DNA of 64,000 nucleotides from Neelides folsomi (Eukaryota > Arthropoda > Collembola > Neelipleona > Neelidae), in NCBI GenBank assembly GCA_034687125.1, contig JAQGBZ010000144.1, forward strand, positions 84,521 to 148,520, in the 5' to 3' direction. Shown in pieces: positions 36,792 through 62,687 of the stretch (position 1 is its first letter; every line of letters begins with the position of its first letter). The notes beneath the pieces were generated by a model. The model made no database searches. It was given only the letters and a program-made list of their open reading frames with translations, and was not told the DNA's origin. The position numbers and the translations under genes are program-made.

Positions 36792-37041
36792 TTTTAGGAA
36801 CGTTATAAAGTCTCAAAATTCACGATTCGTTCAACTACAGGCTCATTTCTGCGATATATTTATGCCAATTTTGAGCTTTCTGCCGCTTGCTATTTTAGAT
36901 TTTATTGTTTTGTTCAAATTTTAAAGAATCGTTCTGTATCATAAAAAGAGTTGAAACTTATAAACAAGTTTTAAGAATAAAAACAATTTAAACTTTAATC
37001 CTTTTCCATTTAATCATTTAAATGTTGTAAAGGATTTTAAA

Positions 37042-37377
37042 ATGGTAAATGTGACAAAAGGAATTCTTGTAAAATGGTAAGCATTTATTCTCCATCTTTT
37101 GAATTTGCCCAATGTTTGTCAAATTAATAATCAATAATTAACAAATTACTAATTAACAGTGAAAATTAATTAGTAAATGGTCTTGAATGAATTTTATAGT
37201 GATCCGGCCATGAAGCAGTTTTTACTTCATTTGGACGAAACGCTTGAGCTCGGGAAGAAATTTGTTCTCAACGACTTGGACGAAAGTCATCTGTTTATTG
37301 CCCATGACATTTTAAAAACGCTCCAAGACAAGATTGATGAACTCATGGACAAAATCAGCGTCCCCATCCACGAGTGA
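37042..37377 (+). CDS. GTF2H5: TFIIH subunit 5 (GTF2H5 / TTDA / Tfb5)
   Basis: Two exons, 37042-37076 and 37200-37377; 213 nt, 70 aa (human 71). Exon 1 encodes MVNVTKGILVK and the junction TG|T makes Cys, matching the family start [20 protein letters not shown]. Exon 2 reads [20 protein letters not shown] and ends LMDKISVPIHE. This small protein stabilises the TFIIH core, dimerises with p52/Tfb2 and stimulates XPB in nucleotide-excision repair. Exon 2 alone has an earlier ATG in the intron (37177), which I reject as the start because the two-exon product matches the family along its full length. It lies 271 bp upstream of ZNHIT1 on the same strand. Confidence 0.95.
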
Positions 37378-37648
37378 TTTCCCTCCTACCTCAATTAACC
37401 ATTACTTTCAAAATATAAATCGTAAGTTTCATAAAAGGATTCCAATTACTTATATTTTATCTTTCACTCCATTTTAACATTTTTTTATTGCTTTGATGAA
37501 ATTTGCTCTGGACCAATTCTGTTCATTATTATATTGTTAAAATATTGCGATTATTATTATTGGTACTTTACAATGTAAAGTTTACATATTAAAGGTTTTT
37601 TATAATATTTTAGTTGATTCCTTGAATTGAGCAAATCCACTATCCACC

Positions 37649-39929
37649 ATGTCCCGCGAAACGAGATTAAACGATTCAGGGCGAGTTCTCGATGACGCCT
37701 CGAGATTACGGAGACTTAAGAAATCCATCGAAGCCCTTGAGATGGACAACTTTCAAGAAGAACCTCATGCCGACTTAGGTAAATTTAATTATTATTAAAC
37801 AAAATTATATTCTTCATCTTGTGAATATTATTGTAATGAATATGTAATAATTAAAATAATTATTCTCAATCATTTCTATTTTGCCCTCTTGAATAGTCAT
37901 GAGCAAAAAAGCCCCCAAATTCCAAGAAACCCTCGATGGAAGCCGCCCTTCATCGAAGAAAAAGAAAGTCCGGTCGACGGAGTATTACAAAAAGTAAATA
38001 TTTTTCGTAAACATGATCCGTTTTCCAACTTCGCAAAATGTAGCAAAAGTAAAAATAATATAAAATAATAAAATGTTTAATAATGTAATGTTCCAATTAG
38101 AAATTGTTCTATTAAACTTTGTCGTGAACGGACGTGCTTTGTAGAGCTCTCATTGACCTTTGACCTTTCGACCTTGACCTCTCCATCCTCCCCCAATTTA
38201 CCTGATTTTACGCAGAAACATCAGTTCCTCCCCAGCTTTCAATGAGAGAGGACGCATTTTTTTTGAGCTCCTCAAATATTTAGCTTTCTCAGCTTCAGCG
38301 TGACCTTTGACCTCTTCCAAAATGCCAAATGAATGTGCTAATTTAATTGCGCTGAAGAAAAAGGATGGAGGAATTCGTCCGATTACAATTGGAATCGTCT
38401 TTAGGAGGATTGCAGCGAAGATCACATGTTCTAGAGAATCTGATGTCATTGGACGATACTTACGTCCTATCCAATTGGGTTTTGCTACACAAAGGGAGGA
38501 TGTGAGGCCGCCATTCATGCCGTGAGGCATGAACATAGAATTTTCTGAACCTCGCATTTTGGTGTATCCCTGTTATTTCATTCACTCCATTGGATCAACT
38601 TGGGTTCCCAGCTTACGGACTCTTCACTAGCGAACTCACATGGTGCCAAAATTGAAACACTTAAATCATTATCATCTCGTCTAAAAATTTTAAATTCCCA
38701 TCATGGTCTTTATATTCTGAAGAACTGCATTTCAAGCCAAAAGATCCTCCATATTTTGAAGCTCACCAAGCTTCAAAAGTATGAATCGGCTCAATATTCT
38801 TGATGAAATTTTGAAGACATCTTTGGCCTCAATTACAAACACCGACATTGATCATAATTCATGGATCCAAGCTAGTCTTCCGGTGGCAAAAGCTGGTTTA
38901 GGAATCAGAAGAGCGTCTGGCATTTCACTTCCAGTATTTATTGGCTCAATGTTCTGTTCCCCATTGATCACATTAATCATTCCCCTTTCAAGCCTCTCTT
39001 CGGTCATAAATTGGATTGAAGCCATAGAATTTTCTTGTCTCTCACAGCATCAGATCTTCCTAATTTTGATGTTATCGATCAAAGAAGTTTAGACAACATC
39101 ATGATCGAGAAGTACGTGATTGAATTGAAAAACAAGTTTTCTACATGTCAAATTAATTTGAGATCTTTAGACTCTGGTTCTTGGCTCCACGCCCTTCTTA
39201 TCGCCTCACTGCGAAATTTATTGGATAACGATTTTTTAAGAATTTCTGTGGCTTTAAGACATAGTCTGAAAATATGCGAATCTCATACATTGCTCATTTA
39301 TCCCACGCTGTCGGACACGCTGCAAATATGGCTGAGGATCCGCTTCTGTGATGGGAACAATTCCTCCTTCCAAGTCACTTGGGGAACATTTTAAATTAAT
39401 TTAATTCTGTTATTTTTAACCGCTTTTATTTTTGTTAACGCGCTACGCCGCGTTTTGTTGACGTGCTCACGCCCGCGTTTATTTTTAAATTCAAATTTGT
39501 CATTTGTAACCTTTTAATAATTTTGTTAATTCTTGTGATTATAACATGATTATAATAGTTAAGTAAGATGACTTATGAGACTAATAACTATGTAAATACT
39601 AATAAAAGGATCACATACTATTAAAAAATAATATTGAAAATATAAATATTCCTGGAGTTAGAGTGAAAAAAATTAAAATTATGAAATTTTGTTATTTTAG
39701 ATATCGACGAACAATCGGTCAATTGATCGAAGAGGATTTGATGGCGACCGGAGAGGAAAGTTTATACACGGAGATCGAAAGCTGCCCTCCGAAAGTTCCA
39801 TGTCAGCATTACTGCAACGTGTGTGGGTTCCAGGCTCCTTACACTTGTGTCACTTGTGGTCTTTATTTCTGCAACACTCGATGTCTCAAGACCCATAAGG
39901 ACACACGTTGTTTGAAATGGACTGCTTGA
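37649..39929 (+). CDS. ZNHIT1: Zinc finger HIT domain protein 1 (ZNHIT1 / Vps71-like)
   Basis: Three exons, 37649-37778, 37897-37993 and 39701-39929; 456 nt, 151 aa (human 154). ZNHIT1 is a subunit of the SRCAP/SWR1 remodeller that deposits H2A.Z. The N-terminal helix (RVLDDASRLRRLKKSIEALE, then DNFQEEPHADL) and the basic SSKKKKVRSTEYYKK match the family. The C-terminal HIT zinc finger has all ligands: CNVCGFQAPYTCVTC, then FCNTRC, H and C, ending TRCLKWTA. The junction AA|A TAT CGA keeps the frame across a 1.7 kb intron, long for this window because it holds a retrotransposon remnant. An AATAAA lies about 60 bp after the stop. Confidence 0.96.
38307..39394 (+). pseudogene. Decayed non-LTR retrotransposon fragment in the last ZNHIT1 intron
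   Basis: A reverse transcriptase motif is readable at 38307-38525 (LIALKKKDGGIRPITIG, then LRPIQLGFATQ), typical of LINE-type elements. Downstream pieces in shifting frames (38600-38803, 38781-39092, 39035-39394) read like the C-terminal part of the same kind of polyprotein (SWIQASLPVAKAGLGIRRAS). The central catalytic part between them is missing, and frameshifts and stops break the rest, so it is dead. The end at 39394 is approximate. I do not assign a clade. Confidence 0.75.
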
Positions 39930-39989
39930 CTCGAATTTGTTTTTTTAAACCCAATTTATCTTATAAATATTAATATTATGAATTTCATG

Positions 39990-39995
39990 AATAAA
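39990..39995 (+). terminator. Probable polyadenylation signal of ZNHIT1
   Basis: AATAAA on the plus strand about 60 bp after the ZNHIT1 stop; the closest canonical signal. Confidence 0.6.
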
Positions 39996-40069
39996 CTATT
40001 TTCAATTGTTTCAATGCAATAATAAATTCACGAGTTTATCTTTATTTCTTTCATTGGCTTAATAAAGTA

Positions 40070-40075
40070 TTTATT
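40070..40075 (-). terminator. Probable polyadenylation signal of glutathione synthetase
   Basis: TTTATT on the plus strand is AATAAA on the minus strand, about 96 bp after the GSS stop. Another lies at 40041-40046. The two convergent genes would have very close or overlapping 3' ends. Confidence 0.5.
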
Positions 40076-40170
40076 CTTCCATTGATTAATTTTTTCCATT
40101 ATTATTGCATTATATTATAAAGTATCGACATTGATTTCAGATTAGAATAATTTGATATAAAGTCAATTTT

Positions 40171-43100
40171 TTAGAATTCTTGTAAATAAACACTGTCGAG
40201 AGCGCCGAGTCCTGCAGCGACGCCTCCTTCGTTCGCCGAGCTCACTTTGGTCCGGAGCATGTGGCCAACTTGGCGGTTCTCGTACACATTTTCTGAGTCA
40301 CTGTAATAAAAATTCAGCTCAGCTTTAGCTAGGGATATTTATTCAATCTTGTGGTAATTTTATTTAATCTAGTTAAAAATATTTACCCTATGATGACTCC
40401 AAAGATCCCAAGTTCCGAGACGACATCAGTGAAAATGGGCTCTGCGAGATTCGGCCTCACCATGTAATTTTTCTGTAGTGGCGGAGTGATTTTCTCCATC
40501 AGGATCCATCCGTTTCGTTCCGGAGTGTCACGGATGGCCAGCAAATGATCGCGAACTTCTTTCCCGTACACGTTGTTTCCCCCGCCCTCACGCTGCGGTT
40601 TTAACACGTAAGACTCTGGATTTTCAAGGGCCATTTCAATCACAGCATCTCCACCTTCGTCCTAAAAAATTATGTTAAAATTAATAAAAATATGATTTGA
40701 TTTGATAATTTTAGAAAGTAACAAGTTATCAATGTTAAAATATTGAAAAAATGTTGAATTTAATTTGTACAAACTTTATCGAGAGAATACAATCCGGTAA
40801 AGATTTCCTTCACGGCCTCAATGTCTGTGGGGCTTGAAATGTATTTTTCCAGCATTCCAGGGCGAGACAATTCTTGTTGAACTTTTTTGGTCCCTGCTAG
40901 ATGAAAGTGAATGGAAGGACATTTGATCGCCAGCGACCGCTCGATCAAAAGCCGAGCTTCCCACTCGACCTCACTCGGGTAATGGTCGGGAGTGTAACCG
41001 GCCCGGAAGTAAACAACGGCAACTTCAATCTCGCCACTGAAATAATCATTTAGGTAATAATGTCAGGGATAAGAAAATTGTTTGTTTAATTAATCTAATT
41101 AAAGTTAAAATTTGGATACATAGTTAATTAGAATTGTCTATTACAAGATATTAATTGAGTAATTAGATTAACTTAATATTTTAAGGTTGTTAATTTTTTG
41201 AAAAACTTTACACATAAAGTCGTCGTTGTTCCCTCAACGTTCCATTTTCTCCAATTTGTCTCAAAGTCTTCCTTATGACTTTGACTTGAGGGTTGAGCTT
41301 TCGGATTTCAAACTCGTGAAATCTTTGGTCGCAGATGTTCATCGTAACTTCTTCAACGACAAAAAGGACGGCAGCCCTAATCATTTAAAATTCCTTTCTT
41401 TCGCAAATAGTGACCAATAAGTATTATTATAATTAACTTAAGTTAACCAACTGTTTAAATCAATTTATAAATATATGTAATTAATATTTGTTAATATTTA
41501 ACTGTATTTTTGTACTTTGGTGTATCATAGTGCTCCCAAGCTCGAATCATCCCGTTGCATAAACCCTCCAAAGCTTTATTTTCTGGAAGCTTTAAATCAA
41601 AAAATCAAAATTTTATTATTCAAAATTGATAAATTATAAATAAATGGTAAGAATTATTTTTCCTTACATGAGAGAGCTTATTCGCATATCCGAGTTCTGT
41701 TAACGTAAACCTTAAAAATGTCCAAGAAAATAATTCATAAAAGTTTATTAGATTTGATCAAAGTGAAAGAATCTATATAAGGAATTAACTTCATGTTTAT
41801 TTTCTTATGTAAATGAAGGATTTAAAAGGTCGAATCTACAAAGCTAAAAATGTCAAAATCAAAATAACCAAACTACAAAGTCAAGTAATACAAAATGACT
41901 ATAAATCAAAAGCAACTCTACAAGAACAAAATTACAAAAAATCAAAAGAGTTCTACCGAAGGACAAAATCAAGAGTTTTTACAAAAGAACAAAATCAAAT
42001 TAAATTCAAATTCAAAGACGACAAAGAACTTAAATAAAAATTAATTATGTATCAAAATTAAAAAGAGACAGATGTTTTTATTTAAATGAAGACCATGCAT
42101 TTGATGGGATTAATTAATTTGGGTTTTTGAGAGAATACCGATGAGCGATTGGTAAGAAAGATGAGAGAGCAGCAAAAGAGGAGGCAATCGTATTGATTTC
42201 CACTTGTTTCACCCACAATCCTGGTTCGTCTAAAAGATAGTCGGAACGGAGAAGCCCCAACGACAACCCCTGTGACAAATACAATCTCGTCTCAATACTT
42301 CCCACAAAATCCCAACCACAATTACATTTAAAAATATTATATTGTTAACATACAATCTCCCATAATCTAAAATATATAACATTATATAAATACAGATAAA
42401 TTGTATAAATACAGATTTTGACTCCCATAATAATTTAATATATCACATTGAACGATATTTAATTTTTAACAATGGTTAAACAATGAACAACAATTGTAAC
42501 TGCAAGAACAATTGCCTCTGAGGAATTATGTATTTACGTAAGAATTAATTATTAAACCAATTTCTTAACAAAAAAGCCAAATATTGAACGTTGCATTTTG
42601 CATTGAACAATTAATGGACGCAAGTAATTGCAATTGCCAAAAAATAGTTTGGTTTTGTTTCGGTAACAAGTTTTCCCAATGGTTTTGTTCCCAAGTTAAA
42701 AAAAGCATTTAACCAGCAAGTCCGAAATAGAGCATATTTTTAATTTAAAACAGATAGCGACAGAATTTTAGAAAGCCCCTTAGGATTGAAGGCGAAGCAA
42801 GTGGAAATGTTTTAATTTCCAGGCGGGTCTACCTATGAATGAGCGAGGATGCGGGTCCGAGCCATCCGAAGCCCGATGCAATTGTATTTATCTCAACTTG
42901 CTTCCAACAGCAGAACGGTGTGGTCGCGTCCACACGATGCGAACAACTGCCGCACCTTCTCCGATCACATTCCAACATCACGTCTGAGCGGAGGAGACTC
43001 AAAGAGACACGCTAAGTAGTTTCACATTTTATTCCACAACCCTCACGACAACACCCTAATTACTAATACCCTTTAATTACAATTAATCAAGATTTAATTG

Positions 43101-44013
43101 TAATTATTTCGTTTAATTACAATTAATCAAGTCAAGATGTAGTTAAAGTTCGGTTTAATTGCTTGAAGTTCCATTTAATTAAATGGAGATTCAAAGTTTA
43201 AAGTGTGATGCACAGAAATACACGAAATTGTGCAGTGAATCAAAACGTTGTTTTGTGCCACCATTCCCCAAATTATTTACAAAAATGTTTTGTACATTTT
43301 TTTATCATTTTGCCCAATATTAACAAGAATTAAGCCAAAAGTTATAATAAATAAGTAAAAATAGTTAAAATAGTTAAAATGGAGAAAAAAATTAAAAGAT
43401 TTGATTCTTGGGTTGAAATTCATACTTGAGCGACTCCTTCCTTTTGTACTGTGTCGTAGATTTTGAACAGCCGTCCAGTAAAATCGTCAACTTCGATAGT
43501 TCTACAAAATTATAAAAATTATAAAAAAGTTAATTACGGATTTTGTTAACTTTTCTAGTTGATTGAATTATAAAATTAATTTTATTATAGTTACAATAAA
43601 TGTACTTTGATAATGCTTTTGTTAAGAATTCGTTATCGTGGGCGACATGATGAATCAGTTCGTTGAGGACAGTTTGAATTTGAATTGACTTTTCGAACTC
43701 GGCCTTTGGGAAGGTTGAAGGAATGAGGAGAAAAGGAGCAAAGTTCATGCCGTCCTTGGAAAAGCATTCTTTTGATCTCATCCCAATGCCTATTAAAATA
43801 TTAAATAAACTTTCAAAATAAATTAAATGTTAAATTAATTAATTAATTAAATTATTTATAACCAGCAATATTTTTATTTATATTAATTTAGAAGATTTAG
43901 AACTTTATTTTAGTACCGTGCATTAAGGCCCAGTCCTTGGCCTTGTCCACAACTTCATCCAAAAGAGATTGTTCAATTGGGAATGGAATGCAGGGTCCCA
44001 GATAACTTGCCAT
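40171..44013 (-). CDS. GSS: Glutathione synthetase (eukaryotic type)
   Basis: Complete: 43917-44013, 43606-43789, 43426-43501, 42139-42269, 41668-41710, 41516-41589, 41212-41376, 40775-41036, 40387-40661 and 40171-40300; 1,437 nt, 478 aa (human 474), phase kept throughout. It catalyses ATP-dependent joining of gamma-glutamylcysteine and glycine in the cytosol. Visible motifs: LLRSDYLL; the substrate/Mg loop [12 protein letters not shown] (human numbering about 142-152, with Glu144 and Asn146 as Mg/ATP ligands); VVYFRAGY; the substrate-binding [19 protein letters not shown]; the glycine-rich ATP loop [12 protein letters not shown]; and ILMEKI with [10 protein letters not shown] near the end. 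The C-terminus [20 protein letters not shown] also matches. The start [15 protein letters not shown] is the only ATG that fits. A second version of the fourth exon lies at 42833-43011. Confidence 0.96.
42833..43011 (-). CDS. GSS: Alternative (duplicated) fourth exon of glutathione synthetase
   Basis: It lies in the intron between exons 43426-43501 and 42139-42269. Acceptor ctacttag, donor ATAG|gtagac. The 179 nt are open and start in phase 0 and end in phase 2, as does the 131-nt exon at 42139. It encodes [14 protein letters not shown], then a Cys-rich insert ([13 protein letters not shown]) and [18 protein letters not shown]. The partner exon reads [15 protein letters not shown], then [18 protein letters not shown]. 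Both could splice to the same neighbours but not to each other in frame, since phase 2 cannot enter a phase-0 exon. The insert is 16 residues longer, and the residue aligned with human Ser151 is Gly instead of Ser. It is clearly more GC-rich than the intron around it. It could be a decaying copy, but there are no stops. Confidence 0.8.
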
Positions 44014-47000
44014 AATTAGCAATTTAATGGACTTGGATAATTTAATTAATTGACTTTAAGAGAAATCCGCCTACAATCTCTCAAGAGAAATTAAACTTTT
44101 GACTTTAACAGAGAATGGTAAAGCAACGAGGTTGAATGACAGATAAAGGAGTATTAGAATTAAACAGTGACGTGATCACCATTGACCCTGGCCCTGACAT
44201 ACAACTGCGAATTCAATGAGGAAAGATAATTTATTAATACATGCCTATCCTATATTGGATATAAGTTTAAGCTTAATGTTAATTATTGTTAATATTAAAA
44301 GAGAATTAAAAGATTTGAATTGAATTGGACGAATAAACCACTTTGAATGCCACAACTGACAGTTCGCTCAATTTAACCAAAGCCTACAACTAAACGACTA
44401 CCATTTATAATATACAAAATTAATTTAATTAAATACTCATTGTGAGATTGATATTAAATATATTAAACTGATAATATAATTTAATATATAAATATACCGA
44501 TTAACCGGTTTACTAGATTTTAATTTACCGCTAACCGGTAAAAATAATTCTTGATTCTACAACCCTTCTACATACAGTCCGGTGCAAAACTGTGAATTAG
44601 ATAAATAAATGACAATGAAGAGTTTTTTAATTGTAACAATTTATTTTCCATCAATTACGTCTTAATTATTACATAACAGTTTTTCCACCCTCAGTTTTTA
44701 TCCTACTTGTAGTTGACTAATAAAATTGGAGTTCTTTCGACTTATAATTAATTTATATTCCTTAACCTAATCCTTACTCGACAATATATTTTAAATACCA
44801 TTTTATATAAGAACATGAAAAGCACGCATAAGTCGGTATTTTTAATTATGGTACGCGGAGTTCGTAGTGATAAACAATTATCTTCATCTTTAATATCTGT
44901 TATTTAATTAATGTTATTCTTAATATTTTTAAATTCCCACACCAAATTTAATTGGAAAATGTCAGGTTTTGACTCTCCCTTAAGTCCTAAAGAGTTTCTT
45001 CCCACTTTACAGTTTATTTATAAGACAAGTTTACAAATTCCTTAATTAAACAACAATTAAAAATTATTTCTTAATTAATTTATCTTTATGTAAGTACTGA
45101 AGAGAGGATGCTAAGAAATGTATTTATTAATCTTTAGCCTACTGACACGAGGTTGACCTTTTTTAAGTAATATTCATTTTTACTACACTTATCCACGAGA
45201 GTATATAAGCTGCATATTTTATTAACTGCGGTAATTAGCTTTACAGGATAATATTTACAAATTCTTTCTTTTACAATTCACTCTCAAAATGACCTTTTAT
45301 ATAGCGACCTTTGACCTTACAACGTATTTTAACAATGGCAATTTGTGAACTTTTAATTTATTTGTTAATATGATCCACACATTTTTTTAAAGTACACACA
45401 CACGCGACCCTTATTTACTAAATACATATTTAAATCTAGATTAACAGATTCTTATACTTAAATATTAATGTATAATTAAATTCTTAAATATTAAATGATT
45501 AGTTGGTAAATAGCACGTAAAATGTGGAATTATTAATTAAATAAAATATTTAAAAAAATTCATGCAAGTAAATGAACTTGCTTTGACAAGTTTTTGGAAC
45601 ATAAAATTGTGTACAATTTCTATTACTGGTACATTTATGGCTCCACGTTGAAATATTATTAATTATTATTTTAATTATTATATAAAGTCTAAATATCGAG
45701 AAGTTTTTCTAAGCTGGTTGAGATAAAAAATATTAATTATTGAAAATGTAATAAGTTGGTTTGGTAAGCTTCTTGAAATATGATCAAGTTTTGAAGGAAT
45801 ACAAATTGGCAGACGTTGGATCTTCTAAACAAAGTAAGCCTCTAAAAGTTTCACATCTCACCCGTTTTCACACAATTTAGTAAAAAATATAAATTTCTAA
45901 AAAAATCCATAAACTCAAAATTAAAATTCACTGATTATGTTAATTTTGAAAAGACAACTAAATTTTAATTTTTTAAACTTAATTAGTTAAAAAACTAATT
46001 AAATGTTCTAAATATAATTTTCTATAAATGACTTTATTTTTGTTCAATTAATTTCTATTATGAAGTTTAATTCTATAAAGTCAATAGTTAAATTCACTGG
46101 TTAAATACCAATACATTGTTAATAAAAAAATTTATTTAAAAGCAAGTTTAACAAATTAAAAGAATTTAAAAATTAAATCTAAAAAATCTAAAAAACCATT
46201 CATCCTTCTCTCCTTTTAACTTGTTTTGTGCGCTTCATCCAAAGAGGGATTTTGACCTCCTTTGTCGCCCCTAAGAAAACGTTTCACATTTTACTAAAGG
46301 GAAAAGCTCGCTTTCCTTAATTAATTTCAATGTTTGCTCATTCTTAATTATATTTATAATCCACCAATCACACACTTGCATATTTTAACACTTAATGACT
46401 TATCCTTTGACATTCTCTACAATTTGACATTTCAATCCCATTTACCAAAAAAATTCCTTATTGGGTGAAATTCCCTCGATCTTTGCAATTTCGAAAATTA
46501 CTTTCAAATAAATTTTAATTCCAGATTTAATTTTAGTTTTAATTCCAGATTAAAACCTTTAATTTTAATTCCAGATAATAACTACCGAATATTGTTGAAT
46601 ACAATAAATGTATTATTTCTCATTCAAAATCATTAAATAGATTTTATGTAATTGCATTTATATGGCTGCAGTCAATAGCTTCAATCTTGTAATGGCTATA
46701 ATAAATATTTACATAAATCCCTTAATATTTAATTTACGTAAATTGGATATATGCATCATATCATTGAACATTTGATAATAAGGAGAAGCTGCGACTTTTC
46801 CACAATCGACATCGTTGCGAATCAAATTGATTTATAGACACCGATGCAGGTACGAACAACATTTGGATACACCAGAAAAAACAGAATTCAATTCACTTTC
46901 AAATTTTCCTTCCAATATTGGGTTTAAATTGTCGAAAATGAATCTAAAAAAGATCTTGTTAATTTGTAAAGGTACAATTTGATTTATATAACTAACATTT

Positions 47001-49641
47001 GAATCAAATCTTCATCAAGGTGTATCTTCTGTAATTTAATAAGACTCTAAGTATATGACATTTAAAGGTACATTTAAGAGATTAAATGATTGACTTTCTT
47101 TTATTATAATAATGATTTTTACATTTACCATTACCATTTTAAAACAATTCATAATATTCTAATTAAATCTGATTAAAAATGAATTGAAAAGCTCGTACTC
47201 ATAAAATTCAACCCGCCCATTTAAAATAAAATGGCTTAATAAATAAACCAAATAAAATTAATACGTTAATTTAGCTATAGTTTAATAAATTTAAAAATTA
47301 GTAAATAAAAAGGATACAGTAATTAAGCAAAGTCATCACAGTTATTTGCTTTACCTTAAACATTTTTAAATTTCAAGGGGTAAAAACCTTCTCCGATGTA
47401 ATAAAGTTTTAAATTCAAATATTTACATTAACTTCTTTAATTATAATTCATCGCATTTAAAAACAATTAAAATGACCGCGGTTTAAAAAAAACCCCAAGA
47501 ACTTTAAATTCAAAATGTCTCCTAAACACAAATTTCTTTTCTTCACAGAGATTCCTAGCACTCAAGTTACAGTTTTTATCATTTCCACCTTTTACATTAA
47601 AATACATTTATCGCAAAGTTTAGTTGATTTACCAATTTCTATATTTGATAACCTCGAACAATATCAATTACTAAATGTGTAAAATCATCATCTTAATGTT
47701 AATGTCCAATTAAAATAAATCAACCGTTAAATCTTAATTTTTCATACAACTCTAAATTAATTTACAGTGTGTTTCAGAGTTAGCCCGATTTGTAAAATGA
47801 ATATGCCAATAATGGAAATAGTGAAAGTCTATCTATCTCAAAAAAAGTCTTTGTCATTTCTTAATATTTCAGTATTTAGTTTAATTGACATTAAAATTAA
47901 CATATTACCCATCAATGTTCCTCAAGTATGAAGATTAAATGTTTAATTTTGATAAAGTTATGCTTGTTTTTCAACAAACTGGGCTAACTCTGAAACACAG
48001 TGTACTTTAAACGCAATTTGATAGAGAATAATAATAATAATAGAGATTAATTCTAAGGAAAATCGCATTACTAATTCTTATCCCATTTAATTTAGTGGAG
48101 AGTAAAGAAGCTAAAGTTTGCTAAAGTGTTTGCCCCAATTATATGAATGAGAGATAAAAGGAATTTTTCCTGTTGGAATCTTGTAAATAGAACCCATCTA
48201 CTTAATTGTTAATGAAGGAAATAATGGCGGATTACGTCATTGGGGATGTCAGAATCTTCCCGCATTCCACCCACGCAATAAAGTTCCATCCAGAGTTAAA
48301 TAAATCCGATCACCATATCCCTCATTAAATATAAGTTCTTATAAATATAACGAATTTTGATGTTCTCCATAAATGCAAATGATTAAATTTATAAATCCCA
48401 AACTTACTCCATTTGCCCTTTTCCATTTATCCATTCATTTAACCATTAAACCTTTTATGTTCATTTCCCCATTCACCAATCAATCCTACAATATTTAAAC
48501 CATTTAAACCTGAAATTAACTTTCATTTTCTCTATATCAACACAAGTTCATTTTTACTTACATTTAGACTTTCTAAACACATATAATTTTGTATCATATC
48601 TAATATGGTATTTACCAAATATTATATTTTTGGTAAATTTATATTTATTAGATATAGAGCTAATGGTTTAAAATTTATTATATATATTCCTTATTATATA
48701 GTTATAATAATGTTTAAATATATGGTATATGTAGGTTGAGGTCATGTGACAAACGTTTTTAAATGTTTATATTTAATATTTATAAGAGATATTAAATGTT
48801 ATAAGCGATTTCCCTTTTTGGAACATTGAATTTCACTAAAACTTCTTAACTTTGACCTTTATCTTAATCTTTCAAACCTCCCGACAAATCTTTTATACAC
48901 AATTTTATATTTTTCAATTTCACTCCTACGGATTGCCTTAATTATTAATTTTTTAAAATCCTTAATAAAATTCCAATACTTTTCCTTCAATTATTTTAAT
49001 TATTATTTAAAAATTGGAGTTTTAAGACCTCGCTAGTTAAAAAAGACGCTTACTTTCCACGCCACCTTTTCCCTCCAGATGTCTCATCAAATGAAACAAC
49101 CTAAATATTTCTACGAGGTTAAGTTTAAACATTTATGAATGCCGTTATTAAGCTGGTTAAGTACTTGGTTAATTCTTAAACAATATTATTAGTAAATGGG
49201 GGTGATGTAAAAAGGAAAGTTTAAAAATTGGCTTTTACAAAATAATAATACTTTTTCTACTATTTAGAAAAACATTTTAAACATACACGAATCTTATTAT
49301 TTTAATATAATATTGATCCTACATGTATCAATTATATTTAATTGATACATCAATTGAATAAACTATCGAAGAGATTTACAATCAGGGTTTAATATTTAAT
49401 TAATGAACTGACTTTAAGATGATTCTACCCATTGACTCGTTTTCTACAATTCAAGCTTTTCCGCTCTCCTATTAACCACACGCTAAAATCCCACAAGGAC
49501 CGAGGCGAACTTTGAAGAGAGAAGGAAGGAACAGAGAATGTAAAAAGGGGGATTATTCCAGAGGAGGTGAGGGCGTGCGTCAAGCGGGGGGCCCACAGAG
49601 ATTCGGGGTGAGCGCGAAGAAGTTGGTTGGGCGGGTTTGGA
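44014..49641. other. Long intergenic region, no gene seen
   Basis: About 5.6 kb, strongly AT-rich, between the GSS start and the Gs-alpha stop (both minus strand). It holds one MITE (47763-48004). It should contain the GSS promoter and the Gs-alpha 3' UTR, but I cannot mark their bounds. No ORF resembles a known protein. Confidence 0.5.
47763..48004. mobile_element. MITE with 24-bp terminal inverted repeats (third family)
   Basis: The left end, ta-cagtgtgtttcagagtta then gccc, and the right end (complement ta-cactgtgtttcagagtta then gccc) match at all but one position, with TA at both outer edges. The interior, about 190 bp, is AT-rich and non-coding. It fits a TA-targeting, Tc1/mariner-like non-autonomous element. 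Confidence 0.8.

Positions 49642-62687
<13,046 letters not shown>

Noticed and set aside
41813-42037. 74-codon Lys-rich plus-strand ORF inside a GSS intron
   Set aside because: A-rich low-complexity sequence (repeated caaaa/tacaaa) with no splice sites; likely chance.
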